From Ilyonectria destructans (Eukaryota > Ascomycota > Sordariomycetes > Hypocreales > Nectriaceae), in assembly GCA_020740775.1 (NCBI GenBank), contig JAHEWK010000008.1:2418001-2482000 (forward strand): DNA of 64,000 nucleotides, in the 5' to 3' direction. Both the position numbers and the translations under genes were made by a program. A model generated the notes under the pieces. The model was not told where the DNA came from. It made no database searches and was given only the letters and a program-made list of their open reading frames with translations. This document shows positions 53,701 to 64,000 of the stretch, one piece after another (positions within the stretch are counted from its first letter, which is position 1; each line of letters starts with the position of its first letter).

Positions 53701-53909
53701 GCCTTCTGCCCCTCCTACAGGGGATTTCGACGATCTGGCCCGCCCCCGTCGGTCGCCAACTCATTCTCTCTTCATTTCTTTCTCTTTTCTCTTTTCTCTT
53801 CCCGGACGGGATCAACAAGGGAAACTCGAGGTGAACGGACGGCTCCCGACAAAACGACGCACGGCAAACGGGCGGGGTTGTGCAGACCAGAAGCAGCTCG
53901 GGTCTTGGA
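50738..53909. other. Long divergent intergenic region between VAC8 and SNF4
   Basis: No gene is supported. Frames at 50754-51203, 51406-51786, 52853-53407 and 53190-53579 show no domain or intron evidence. The last ~300 bases before 53910 are very CT-rich (TTTCTCTTTTCTCTTTTCTC near 53780), typical of a fungal core promoter for SNF4. The rest may hold long 5' leaders or noncoding RNA. Confidence 0.5.
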
Positions 53910-56003
53910 ATGGAGGGAAATCCACAGGCTGTGCGAGGGGGCCCTCTCGACAAGGCGGACGGCGCCACCCTCACGACGGACCAAGACGACGACTACGGCG
54001 GCGGCATTGGCGGTAGGCGAGGTGAAGGCGATGCCCACTTGGGGATCCCTGAGCAGCAGGGAGAGCAGGGAAATGCTCCGGTCATCCAACGGCGGCGGTC
54101 TCGAACTGACGCCGAGGCCGGTGGTGCGCTGCCCATGCGAATACCCGTGCCGGCGGACAACTGGTCCAGGCCCAGCGACTACATCACGTCGTCGTCGGCG
54201 TCGGCCATGATGGACACCACGGCGGCGGTGGGAGGCATCTCGCGGGTCAACAACAGCGGGTACGCCGCAGGGGGATATCCCAATAACAATGCCGGCGTTG
54301 CAACGGCTTCCGCAGCAGTTGGTGGTGGGAGCGGCATCAACCTGCTCCAGTTTGGTGGCCCTGCTGCTCCCTCCGCAGAGGCTAACAACGATGGGCCGAC
54401 TCCACGCCGGGGGCGGGCGTCTACCACTACATCCGCCTGGGCCACCTGGGCCGCTTCCAGTGCCTCCGCCAGTGCCTCCGCCTCCACAGACACCACCGCC
54501 GACACCACATCCACCACCACGACCGCGGGCGCCCAAGGCCATGTCCCTCACTTTGTCGCTCCGTCATCCTACCTCCGTCTCCGCCCCAAGACGTCCACCC
54601 GGAGCGCAATGGCGCCCAGCGAGCCCAAGCCCCTGAGCCCTCTGGACAAAGACCAGCTGCAGGGTCTGGTATGTCCATTCCGTTCCTTTCCTCTGCCGCG
54701 CCCGCTGTCTCTCACTATCTATTCCCCCGCGCTTCTCGAGTGCACCCTGCCGCCCGCCCGTCCGTGATGCGCCCGCCGCTTTCGCCCTCGCTCGCTGTGG
54801 GCTCATTTACGGCCGCGTGCGCGGGGTCGTCTGCGCTCCTCGATCACCACCGAGGACAATCATTGCAATCTTGCCCGGCCGGATACAATCCAGTAGCTAA
54901 CTATCATTTCCTCTTCTAGAATGCGATTCGCGAATTCCTCAAAGTTCGCACCAGCTACGATGTCTTGCCCCTCTCTTTCCGCCTTATCGTTCTCGATACC
55001 GACCTGCTCATCAAGAAGAGTCTCAACATCCTGATTCAGAACTGTACGTCCATCCAGGTCCCAGGTCCCTAGCCACTCCAACAATGGTCCCAGCCAGCCG
55101 GTACCCGGTGCCAATGCTAATACTTGGACCAGCAATCGTGTCGGCCCCTCTCTGGGACTCGCGCACCGCTCGCTTTGCCGGCATCTTGACCAGCACCGAC
55201 TTTATCAATGTCATCCAGTACTACTGCCAGTACCCTGATGAGATCAGCAAACTCGAGCAGTTCCGGCTCAATAGCCTACGAGGTTAGTACGGCCCTGTCT
55301 GCCGCACTATTTGGCTATCCCTTGGCTAACCGCCGTATTAGACATTGAAAAAGCCATCGGGGCCGTCCCCATAGAGACAGTCTCCGTTCACCCCTCTAGA
55401 CCCCTCTTCGAAGCATGTCGCCGTATGCTCAAGACCCGCGCCCGCCGAATCCCCCTCGTCGATGTCGATAGTGAAACGAACAAGGAGATGGTGGTCTCTG
55501 TCATCACTCAGTACCGTATCCTCAAGTTCATCGCCGTCAACAACGAGCATAACACAGTCCTGCTGAAGAAGACGGTCCGCGATATCGGCCTCGGCACCTA
55601 CACCAAGCTTGCCACGGCTCGCATGGGTAGCTCCGTCCTCGACGTTGTTCATCTCATGGTCGACCACAACATCAGCTGCATCCCCATTGTCGACAACGAC
55701 AACAGGGTGCTCAACGTTTTCGAGGCTGTCGACGTCATCCCCTGCATCAAGGGAGGTATGTACGAAGAGCTCGACGCCTCCGTAGGCGAGGCCCTGTGCA
55801 AGCGTCCTGATGAGAGCCCTGGTATTTACACCTGTGGCGAGAACGACCGCATGGACTCTATCTTCGACACTATCCGTAAGAGCAGGGTGCACAGACTGAT
55901 TGTGGTCGACGACGACAACAAGCTCAAGGGAATCATCTCGCTATCAGACGTCCTCAAGTACGTCTTGCTGTCCGGTGTAGAGGACACGTCCAACTGGTCA
56001 TGA
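53910..56003 (+). CDS. SNF4: AMPK/Snf1 gamma subunit (Snf4) with CBS domains
   Basis: Exons 53910-54668, 54920-55043, 55133-55282 and 55342-56003 give 564 aa. Residues 1-250 are a low-complexity Ala/Ser/Thr/Gly-rich extension. From SPLDKDQLQGLNAIREFLKV the conserved part begins, with four CBS units: LPLSFRLIVLDTDLLIKKSL, SAPLWDSRTARFAGILTSTD, EACRRMLKTRARRIPLVDVD, LDVVHLMVDHNISCIPIVDN and SRVHRLIVVDDDNKLKGIIS. Snf4 binds adenine nucleotides and relieves autoinhibition of the Snf1 kinase under glucose limitation, in cytosol and nucleus. The first intron (251 nt) is the longest in the right half of the window. The ATG at 53910 is the first in the frame. Confidence 0.93.
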
Positions 56004-57175
56004 CGGGTTCATGCCCATGACTCAAAACATGACGACGCCCATGATTGCAATTGCCCGCGACCAAGGAAGGGGTTTCCTTATGAAGAAGGGATGGCACAGT
56101 CAGGGTAACGCGGGGATGCATCTAAATGGCGTATCGGGATCAATGGGTGGAATACCATGGTGTTGCATAGTTTGTTCTTTCATTATAGACTGCCGGTGGT
56201 GGGCGGTGGCCGCCCGATGTCACGCTGATATATGATTGCTGCAGAGGCGTGCCAATAATGCTTCCCTCTTCCCTTTGGCTCATATTCGTCTCCCGTTGCA
56301 ACCCAGCTCCCCCAAAGTCACTTTGACAGGTCTGCTGTGACTCCGTTTGGTTACATGCAACTGGCCGCAAGCCCCATGACCCTGGATGGATTCGGAGTTC
56401 CATACGACTATCACTATTGATGCCCTCTTTTCTGCAACAAACGCGCTCTTAATGGGCTTGTGGTGCCACACAATCAACACCACCATGGTTCGTCGCCTCC
56501 CTACCGTCGCACACACCCTATGCATCTCTTTCTCCTTCAGGCGTTCCCCCTCCGTCATTGGTAACGAGGCGGAGTATCCACTACGAGGTGCCTCAGAAGG
56601 TACCTCAGAAACCGGGTGGCCGCCTCGTGGTTTGGTCAGGTGCCGAGAGGCGTCCTTTTCGCCGGCTGGTTGCATTCTGACGGCAGCTGCTCACCCACGT
56701 CATCCATTCACGAACCTCAACCACAAAAAAGAAACTCGCAGACTGCACAGCCTTACTTCTTCCTGACACGGTTTCCAACAGGTTACCACTATCGTTATTC
56801 TCCCACCCGTTGGGTCTGGACTGTTACTCTCCCTCTTGGTGCCTCTTTCGCTGCCTCTTTCGCCGCTGTAGATTTGATCAGGATTGTCGGCATCTGCGGC
56901 CCAGGGCAATAATATTTACGGAAACTATCCCCCAGGAGATATTCACGTCATCGTATTCCTTCCCTCGCTACAAGAACTTGCTGGTCAGTCGCGATGGATC
57001 TAGCATTGTCTCGTCAACAGTCACGCTGCTCTGACACGTGAACCTGGCTACTTTTCTAAACGCCTGCCTACGAACCCAACACCTTGCTCTCTCCGAGCAA
57101 ATAGTCTAGTTGCAGATTTACTTCCATCATCTTCAGGCCGTCTAGGACGCGACGGTTCGCCGACCGCGCATCAAG
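56004..57175. other. Intergenic region between SNF4 and the RhoGAP gene
   Basis: No gene was recognised. A CT-rich stretch before 57176 fits a promoter and 5' UTR. Confidence 0.5.
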
Positions 57176-60100
57176 ATGGCAACCATGGACCCCTTCGCGA
57201 ACTCCGACACTCTCCGCAACCAGACTGCTGCAACGGCAATACCTCCGCGCCGAATGCTTCCATCTGCCAGCTCAGGGTCCTTCAACTTCCCGCAGAGCGT
57301 CCCTTTGCGAAATGTTCCGAATAGAGGGCCGCAGATGTGCACCAGCAGGACTTGGACGACGAGTAGCGGCGAGCGTGGCTTGTTGAGTGATACGGATGAG
57401 GTGGGAAACAGGGCTGCCTTCGTCCAAGAGTACAACCGATTGGCGAAAAAGGTGTGGATTAGGAGCCGCAGTTCCTGTAAGGATGGCGAGACTAACGATT
57501 TACAAAGCATGGTGTGAGGGTCTTGGTGGTTGAAGACTTCGACCTTAAGCAAGCTGTGAGTTCTGCAACTGACAAGCCTAATCACTGAGAACCTAACATT
57601 CCCTTTAGGGAACTGGACCTCATAGCCCTCAAAAACGAGGGTGGTTTTATCGAATCCTGCGATCCACCTCCAGCCAAACCCCAACTGTCCCAAAACCACG
57701 AACCCTCGAGGGTCGCAGCAAGCGAAGTGTGTCTGACCTCGCCCACAACCTCGCACACCCTCGACGCGAAACTTCTAAAACCGTCGATATCCAGTCGATG
57801 GTTCGGTTGAGTGGCAAAAGCGTCTTCTATCTCCCGCCCGAGCATGCTCCGTCTGCCATCGTCCTCCCGACCTGTCTGCGGGCCATGGCCCATTACCTCG
57901 CCCAGAATGTCGCAACTCGAGGCATCTTCCGCATTCCAGGATCCGTGAGGGTTGTTAATACCCTGTTTGACTACTACTGCCATACAGAAAAGGGGGGCAT
58001 TGACATTGCTGGCACTGTTCGATGTGCCAACTTACCAATGCACATCCAGGTCTCTGTTCATGACGTTGCCTCGACATTCAAGCGCCTCCTCTCTATCCTA
58101 CCCGGAGGTATTCTGGGCTCCCTCCACATCTTCGACGCCCTCGTTGCGATCCACTCTCAACTCAACGGCGATCCCGAATTCCCTCGAACAAAGCAGACCA
58201 AAGTCCGAGCTCGACTCATTGCACTGGCCATCTCCACGATTCAATCACAATTCAGAAGAGAACTCGTTTGTGCCGTGTTTGGACTTCTGAGCTTGGTTGG
58301 GCGTGTGGCAGAGGTTGCTCCCAGGGAGGATGATGGGGGGCGACCGCTTCCTACAGGAGACCTGATGGGATACTGTGCCCTTGGAATCGTCTTTGGACCG
58401 CTGCTTCTGGGTGACTTATTGGACAGCTACTCCATGAAGTTGGCCACACCTGATTCGGGGTTGCTGCTGTTCCACCTGAGCCCACCCAAGCACCGTCGGG
58501 ACCGTCGCAAGTCCAAGGCCGTCGAATTCAAAAGCATCACAGCACCCGCTGTCAATAAGATTCTCATCGCTAATGGAATTACTGAGATGCTCATAGCAAA
58601 CTGGAGAGACATTGTACGACAAATGAAGTCATTGGGAATGCAACGCGGGAGAGAAGTCCCTTCACTCGGCAGTCTCCGAACCGAGTCGTTGCAACAATCT
58701 ACATCCGAGTCGTTTGTCATCAGAAAGCCTCCCGACTGGGAGCAAGAAAAGGCGTACAAGAGAGAAATGCGAGAAGAGGAAGAATTCTTCAGAAATGTCA
58801 ACAATGGAAGCCCAGAGCCAGATACGCCAACACTGGCCGTGAGGCGGCAGCGTCTACCGAAGAGAAAGAGCTCCGCCTCGAACCGACTGGACACAAGACC
58901 AAGTATCGGTGTTTTGAGTCCGACGGCAGAGGAGAGCGCGGTAGACGAGGAATCTCGTGAGCCAGTACAGTCACATCAGGTACGAAGTACTTTGGTGAAC
59001 GACAACCAAGCATCAGGACCTCGCCCAAGCCTACATATTCTACATGCCGGCCAAATTACGGACGAGGACTCATGGACGGACCCTACTCCTCAGAGAGGGT
59101 CACAATCACAACGTGATCGGAAGCTGGGGTCCGTTGAGTCTCATGACCGTCCTTCCCTGACATCAGCAAGAAAGAGAAGAGAAACCACAGGGTTTGAAAG
59201 CCCAAGAGTGTCCATCGAAGTCATCCCTCCACGTACTTCGTCAAAACAAAGACATGACACTGACTTGTCAAGCCAGAATGAGCTATTGCCCCATACTCAC
59301 GTGGATAATGCAGGTGGCAGAACACCAAACACAGAGCCGACACCCATTGAGAGGAGAAAGGCACAGAGGGCCAAGCAGGGAGGGAAAGATAGGTCGCAGA
59401 TCCTGGATCAACAAGTCTTGAATACCGAGGAACACGAACAATCTAAGCCGTCTCGATCCTTTTCTTTCTCAAATCAGCAAGATGAAAAGTTTGCTGGCAT
59501 CGAAGACTCTCAGGCTCAACAAAATGGAGTGAGGGCGGGATTCCGGACTCCTTCTAACAAATTGATACTGTCGTATTCTGAACACTACCGGGACTCCTCA
59601 TCCATTACCGAACCGTCTCGGCCGAGTTTCCAATCCGAGAGCTCCCAGTATGACTCAAACCGTGGAAAACGACTATCGGCGGTTAGTTCGGTTGAGCCGA
59701 ACCAGACCACAGGCAAATCCTTCAGCTCTATAGATCAGGGTTCGAGGGTTCGCAAGTCCACTCAACCTCAGGGTTCAGCTTTTGGAAAGTCTGTTGACAG
59801 ACCTCGAAGGGAATTTTATGCAGCAATGCGGATACCTCCGGGTCTTTCGGGACAGAGCACTCAGAGCGGCCAAGATCCTTCAGGAACTAAAGCAGAGACC
59901 TAGAAGGTTTCACCAGCAACCCCAGCGCCAGCACTGCCTACCTTCGGGGAGATAGATGGCCTGGATCTCAACTTCAGCGGTAATTCTGGCAAGCAAGAGA
60001 ACAGCAGCTTCCACTCAACTAGCATGAGACACTCTCAGGGGTCTCAAGCCGCTGCCCAACAAGTCCACCGATTTGATACTCTCCGTAGCAGAGCATCTCA

Positions 60101-61451
60101 GTCACACAGGTCATTGGCAGCCGAAGCGTCTGAGCTATGGGGCGGCATTGCAAAGGCGCCTGAGAAACCACCTGCCAGACCGAGTGTAGCCCAGGTGGCG
60201 AAGAAGCGAGGAGCAGTCAAAGCCATGGCGGCAATGTTTGAAGGAGAGGAGTCCAAACAACCGCTACCCTCACGACCGGAGCCACAAAGCAGAACCCAGA
60301 GTCTAATATCTCACTATTCACAAGCGTCGCCCGAGAAATCCATTCGGTCGTCGAGATCTACGTCTGTTTGGACACAGCAGAGTGTCCATATGTCTTCGTT
60401 GTCAGATCAGAATCAACGACATTCTCGAAACTTGTCAGGAAACATAATTCAACAGGCCAATACCATGCTCGATCAGAAAGCGCAAAATTCAATGAACGAG
60501 AACCTGGCATTGCGACAAGAGTCAACCCTGGACGTTGGGAAACCAGATCGGGGTTTTCCTTCGGACAAGCCACAGATAATGCTATTTCGAAAACCCATCC
60601 CCACCAGGAAGCCCATTCCAGAGTCGAACGGGGCATCGCTACAGAGTCCCCCCAGTTTGGGAACCATGATTCCTCACCCAGAGCAGCCGCCCATTGCCCA
60701 ACACCTCAACTTGCTTCGACCTTCGTCATCCACGTCCAATATCCAACAAGATTCTGAGTTTCTTTCTCTTCCACAGAGTACTTCTACACCAACACCGCGT
60801 CCTGGTAGCACGACCATGTTGCATGCGCAAATTCGTATTCTCCAGCGCCAACTAGATGCCAAAACGGAAGAAGCCTCCCAACTGAGAAGGCAGTTGGAGG
60901 TTCAAGAAAACGCAGATGTGGGAACAATGAGCCAACAACTGCGGCAAGCAATGATTGAGGCTCAGACGTGGAAGGAGAGGGCCGAGGCCGCAGAACGCAG
61001 AGTCAAAGTGTTTGAGAGGTTTACAGCAAGGCTGAGGGGGATGAGAGAAGCGGCCGCCACTGCGAATCGTCAGAGCGATGGTTCAAGTTCGGCAAGCAAT
61101 TCGACAGTACATGATGGAGGCGGCAAGGAGGATGGGCAGTCAGTCTATCAAAACCAACACTTGCCAGGAGAGAACCAACGCACTGGACGACAAGTGAGCG
61201 GCGCACACGAAAGCGATACTTCTGGGAGAACGGAAGATGTCGGGGTCATCACGGCGCGAATCCGCAAGTGTCTTCATGGAGGTCCAGGGCGGACAGATGG
61301 TCCCATAGACAGTCCTCCCCCTTGCCTTCAAGACCTGGTTGAAGGAGTCAAGGACGTGGGATGCGAGGACAGGATGCGAGAGTTGAGTCTGAGCGCGGTG
61401 GAGGTTTGGATGGCGGCACAGGAGCTGTTTGATTCGGAGGAGTCTCAGTAA
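57176..61451 (+). CDS. RhoGAP-domain protein with one in-frame TAG
   Basis: Exons are 57176-57451, 57508-57555 and 57609-61451, with introns of 56 and 53 nt (CTAAC branches). Early motifs are EYNRLAKKHGVRVLVVEDFD and KRGWFYRILRSTSSQTP. The RhoGAP domain (about residues 145-350) has the arginine finger RGIFRIPGSVRVVN, NLPMHIQVSVHDVAS and GDLMGYCALGIVFGPLLLGD. A long Ser-rich region follows. TAG at 59901-59903 (codon 873) stops the frame after SGTKAET. The same frame then continues with family-like sequence (KVSPATPAPALPTFGEIDGL), a basic domain (AKKRGAVKAMAAMFEGEE) and a coiled coil (QIRILQRQLDAKTEEASQLR) to TAA at 61449. The protein would be 872 or 1388 aa. It should act on Rho/Cdc42-type GTPases in polarity. 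The TAG may be a nonsense change, an edited or read-through codon, or an error. Confidence 0.85.
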
Positions 61452-61982
61452 TTGTAATGGGCGAGAGTTGCAAGCTGGCGATGGTCAAGACGGCGAGGTT
61501 GCGAAGTTGCGATGCTTTGTTACCAGGTAGGATATTAATTAGGTGAATTTGGATTACCCTGCCATTGGGCCGGAGAGATGGATCATTAGCTATACTTTTG
61601 AGTCCCGAAGGACAGATTGCTTGGTGGCTAACACACATTGACTTGTGATTACACTTTTGAGTTGCATTCTAGCCGCCCGAGTCGCATTCTATCCGGCTGC
61701 GATTGACATCACGAACGGCCAAGCTTCTGGGGTGACTATTTACAGCATTTCTATGTATTTTCTCCGGCTCAGGGACTCTTAGAACCCTATCGATCCAGCC
61801 AATTCTCCGATGTCAGTATGCGACATGCAAAGCGCGTGCGCCCCCTGATCTATCGCTTCCTAGGCGTAATCAAAACACGCATCTAAGCAAACCCCAGAGG
61901 ACAACTTTGTGAGAATGTTTAATACTGCCGATGCGATATTGTAAAGACGAGGAAGGATGCTCTGTTGGTTTAAGGGAGCATT
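61452..61982. other. Convergent intergenic region
   Basis: No gene was recognised; it holds the 3' ends of the RhoGAP gene and of the gene on the opposite strand. Confidence 0.5.
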
Positions 61983-62876
61983 CTATGATTCCTCATTCCC
62001 AGTCCGCCTAATTCGCCACCGTCCTGCTTCATCCCTCCCCATGGTGACATGGATACGGGCAATGCCGTCAAGGACTGAGGCAAGGAGCTCAGAATCATCG
62101 GGCTCTGAGGAGGCGACGGAGTGAGATTGATTTGAAAAGTGGCTGTGACCAACAACCGGATAGAGTTCTGCAGATCGGGAGCTATGCGATCGTGTGGAAG
62201 AGTCCCAACTGTCGTCGTCCTCTCGTGGTTGGGTCAAGGGGGGCGACGGAAGCATGCTGGAGGATTCAGAAACGGAGAAGCCCTGGGAATCAAGGGGGTG
62301 TGAGGGGGTGTAGGGCTGAGCGGAGGGGATACTCCGGGAGGTGCCTGAGCTTTCGACTAGTTGTGTGGGGAAATGGTCCGGGGGGGGCGAAAGCAAGGCA
62401 TGTCCCGCAGGCGATGACCCTGACGAAAATAGCTGAGGTGTGGTCGAGGATCCAAATGGGCGGTTGCGTGTGAAGATCAAATCAGAGCTCGATGTTGAGA
62501 ATGTCGAGAATGAGTCCGCGGTGGATGGTCGATCGTCCTCTCCCGAGAAGTAAGCCACAGGTGGGATTATTGGTGAGATTGCGGGAGACATCGAATCTGA
62601 TCTAACAGGAGGGTCACGTGTAATTATTAGATCAGAGCTTGAGGTTACGAAGCTCAAAAACGAATCTGCGGTGGATGGTCGACTGTCGTCACTCATGGGA
62701 TACGGCGGAGGCTGGAGTTCTCGCACAGGTGGTATTGGAGGGGACATTGGATCCGGGGTGACTAAATTTGAGATATCGTATCGAGAATCAGAAGACCAGG
62801 AATTTGAGAGAGCGCCTTGGCCGTCGGGAGGAGAGGCGGAAGCCGGTTGCGTCATGGAGGGTGAGGACCAGACCAT
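61983..62876 (-). CDS. Ser/Pro-rich hypothetical protein (about 297 aa)
   Basis: The reverse-strand frame starts at ATG 62876 (MVWSSPSMTQPASASPP). It has an internal duplication: DDSRPSTADSFLSFVTSSSD and DDRPSTADSFSTFSTSSSD, each followed by LI(I/F)TR. The rest is disordered Ser/Pro-rich sequence, ending in a more ordered C-terminus (LLASVLDGIARIHVTMGRDE, then AGRWRIRR). The conserved-looking end and length favour a real gene. The frame is open upstream to the RFA3 stop (62945) without an ATG, so the start may involve an unseen exon. It lies on the same strand as RFA3, about 67 bp downstream of it. Function is unknown. Confidence 0.55.
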   Translation of the reverse strand: MVWSSPSMTQPASASPPDGQGALSNSWSSDSRYDISNLVTPDPMSPPIPPVRELQPPPYPMSDDSRPSTADSFLSFVTSSSDLIITRDPPVRSDSMSPAISPIIPPVAYFSGEDDRPSTADSFSTFSTSSSDLIFTRNRPFGSSTTPQLFSSGSSPAGHALLSPPPDHFPTQLVESSGTSRSIPSAQPYTPSHPLDSQGFSVSESSSMLPSPPLTQPREDDDSWDSSTRSHSSRSAELYPVVGHSHFSNQSHSVASSEPDDSELLASVLDGIARIHVTMGRDEAGRWRIRRTGNEES

Positions 62877-62942
62877 GGCCACCCGCGGAGTGTAAGGGGG
62901 CTGTTGTGAAGGCTCATAACGGCCATGATCTGGTTGAGCCAG

Positions 62943-63611
62943 TCAATTGTCCGAGACGAAGATTCCCTTGTGCCGATGAGTGGCCTCGACGACGGAGGTA
63001 TAGAGACCGAAATCTGCAATACAAGTTAGCCGGCGGAATCGAAGACGACGTGAGAATGTTGAAGGGAGGGCACGACAACATCAGCTCAAGACTCTAAGGT
63101 CTGGAAAGCCAATGGAGGCTCAGGGGAATGAATATTCGCAACAGGGGTTTCCATGATGGCGGGGGTAAGAAGCACAATGACGCGAGAATTTGATGATCCG
63201 CCTAATTAGAGTCAAACTTAAACTTACCCACGGCAGTTCCAAGGTCCTTCGAAGTCAGTACTTTGATCGAGAGGTCAGGATTGACCTTGCCGATGACCTG
63301 GACGGTACTTCCATTGGCGAGATGGGCATCCTAAGCAGATGTCAGTATTCGCGGCATAGTGTCAGGGATGCACTGGGCCGCTTCCACGGCTGTAAGTGGC
63401 TCAGAGTCCCGAAATCCGAGATTTCGGGATCAGACTAGAGGTGCCGAGTGCCACTTACCCGGTTCAGCAGCACCGTGACGGTTCCATCGGAGTCCAGAGT
63501 GGCCTGGTCGCCTCGCAGCTGCGTGACCTTGCCGACGAGCATGACGACGCGCCCGACGAAGCTGTCGAGGTAGGAAGCGGTGATTCGCGGGGTAGAGAGT
63601 TGCTCAGCCAT
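62943..63611 (-). CDS. RFA3: Replication protein A 14-kDa subunit (Rfa3/RPA3)
   Basis: Exons 63611-63459, 63330-63228 and 63013-62943 give 108 aa, the usual size. The OB fold reads MAEQLSTPRITASYLDSFVG, RVVMLVGKVTQLRGDQATLD, DAHLANGSTVQVIGKVNPDL and SIKVLTSKDLGTAVDFGLYT, ending VVEATHRHKGIFVSDN. RPA3 is the small subunit of the single-stranded DNA-binding heterotrimer in replication and repair. Introns are 128 and 214 nt, with GTAAGT donors and TTAG / GCTAAC...TGCAG acceptors. The ATG is followed by a full N-terminus, so the start is secure. Confidence 0.93.
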
Positions 63612-64000
63612 GGTTAGTTTTGGCGGCGATTTGAGGTCGGCAGAGAAAAGAAGAACGGCTAGGCGTAGGATGCCTGAAGAGGTATGATGAGAAGGTCTTG
63701 CGCGATCGCAACTGGAAAGACGAATGTAGTGTCGTTTTTGGAGGAGTCTGGCGGGGTGCTTCAAAGTTCTGGTAGCGGGGCAGGCACCAGGGCGCGTTTG
63801 CAGCGCATCGCGAGGTCATGTGATGGGTTGAATTGCCGACTGGCCAAGCATGCACGTGATCTTGCACGTGCATCTGACGACATCTTTTGGGGGATGCATA
63901 GGTATTCCCAACGGCAAGTTGGTTGGCCAATGAGGCCGGGAATGGCCCGCCCATGATGGATGGCCGTTGGCGAATCACCAGCACAATGGACGACATCGTC
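63612..64000. other. Upstream region of RFA3, to window end
   Basis: No gene is supported in this remainder; the reverse-strand frame 63604-63996 looks like 5' leader read through. Confidence 0.45.

Noticed and set aside
37911..59903. Reassigned stop codons (alternative genetic code)
   Set aside because: Intact genes in the same window end normally at TAA, TAG and TGA (VAC8, SNF4, RFA3), and each odd stop is isolated.
62943..62950. Apparent premature TGA in a gene joined from 63013 to 61983
   Set aside because: The TGA is the true stop of RFA3; the downstream frame belongs to a separate Ser/Pro-rich gene.

Overview
The window is nuclear DNA of a filamentous ascomycete (Pezizomycotina, most likely a sordariomycete). 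The evidence is many short introns (about 45-75 nt, GT...CTAAC/CTGAC...AG), fungal NLR-type genes with ankyrin repeats, a Tad-like LINE fragment, and a clear block of fungal housekeeping genes. Assignments come from protein motifs and hand-built splice models; no database search was run.

Positions 1 to about 42 kb form an accessory, rearranged region. It holds two paralogous NLR genes: one cut by the window edge at 1-1430, and one PNP-NACHT-ankyrin copy at 37488-40992 with two in-frame stops. Other genes and relics here are NLR and ankyrin remnants (11.8-12.5 and 18.1-18.3 kb), a large Helo-like/ankyrin gene (18.3-21.6 kb), a frameshifted 2EXR-domain gene, a zinc-finger gene with an in-frame TAA, small membrane proteins and one candidate secreted protein. 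Between 15.5 and 18.1 kb lies a patchwork of pieces of core genes: a decayed arginyl-tRNA synthetase 5' part joined to a rhodanese 3' part, an intact SmG gene, and the first exon of another nuclear gene. The most distinctive element is a convergent pair of small membrane-protein genes (called A and B here) present twice as a 2-kb inverted duplication (about 4.65-6.81 and 31.85-33.93 kb). The central part of the two copies is almost identical while the flanks have diverged.

From about 42.6 kb to the end the window is compact, mostly intact core genome. In order it holds an amidase-family gene lacking its expected catalytic residues, ALB1 (60S export), mitochondrial IF-3, IMP1 (inner-membrane peptidase), VAC8 (vacuole), SNF4 (AMPK gamma), a RhoGAP with a single in-frame TAG, a Ser/Pro-rich protein and RFA3 (RPA14). 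The switch from patchwork to dense core genes falls between about 41.0 and 42.7 kb.

No CRISPR array, rRNA or confident tRNA was seen. No Starship captain (DUF3435) or complete transposase was recognised.
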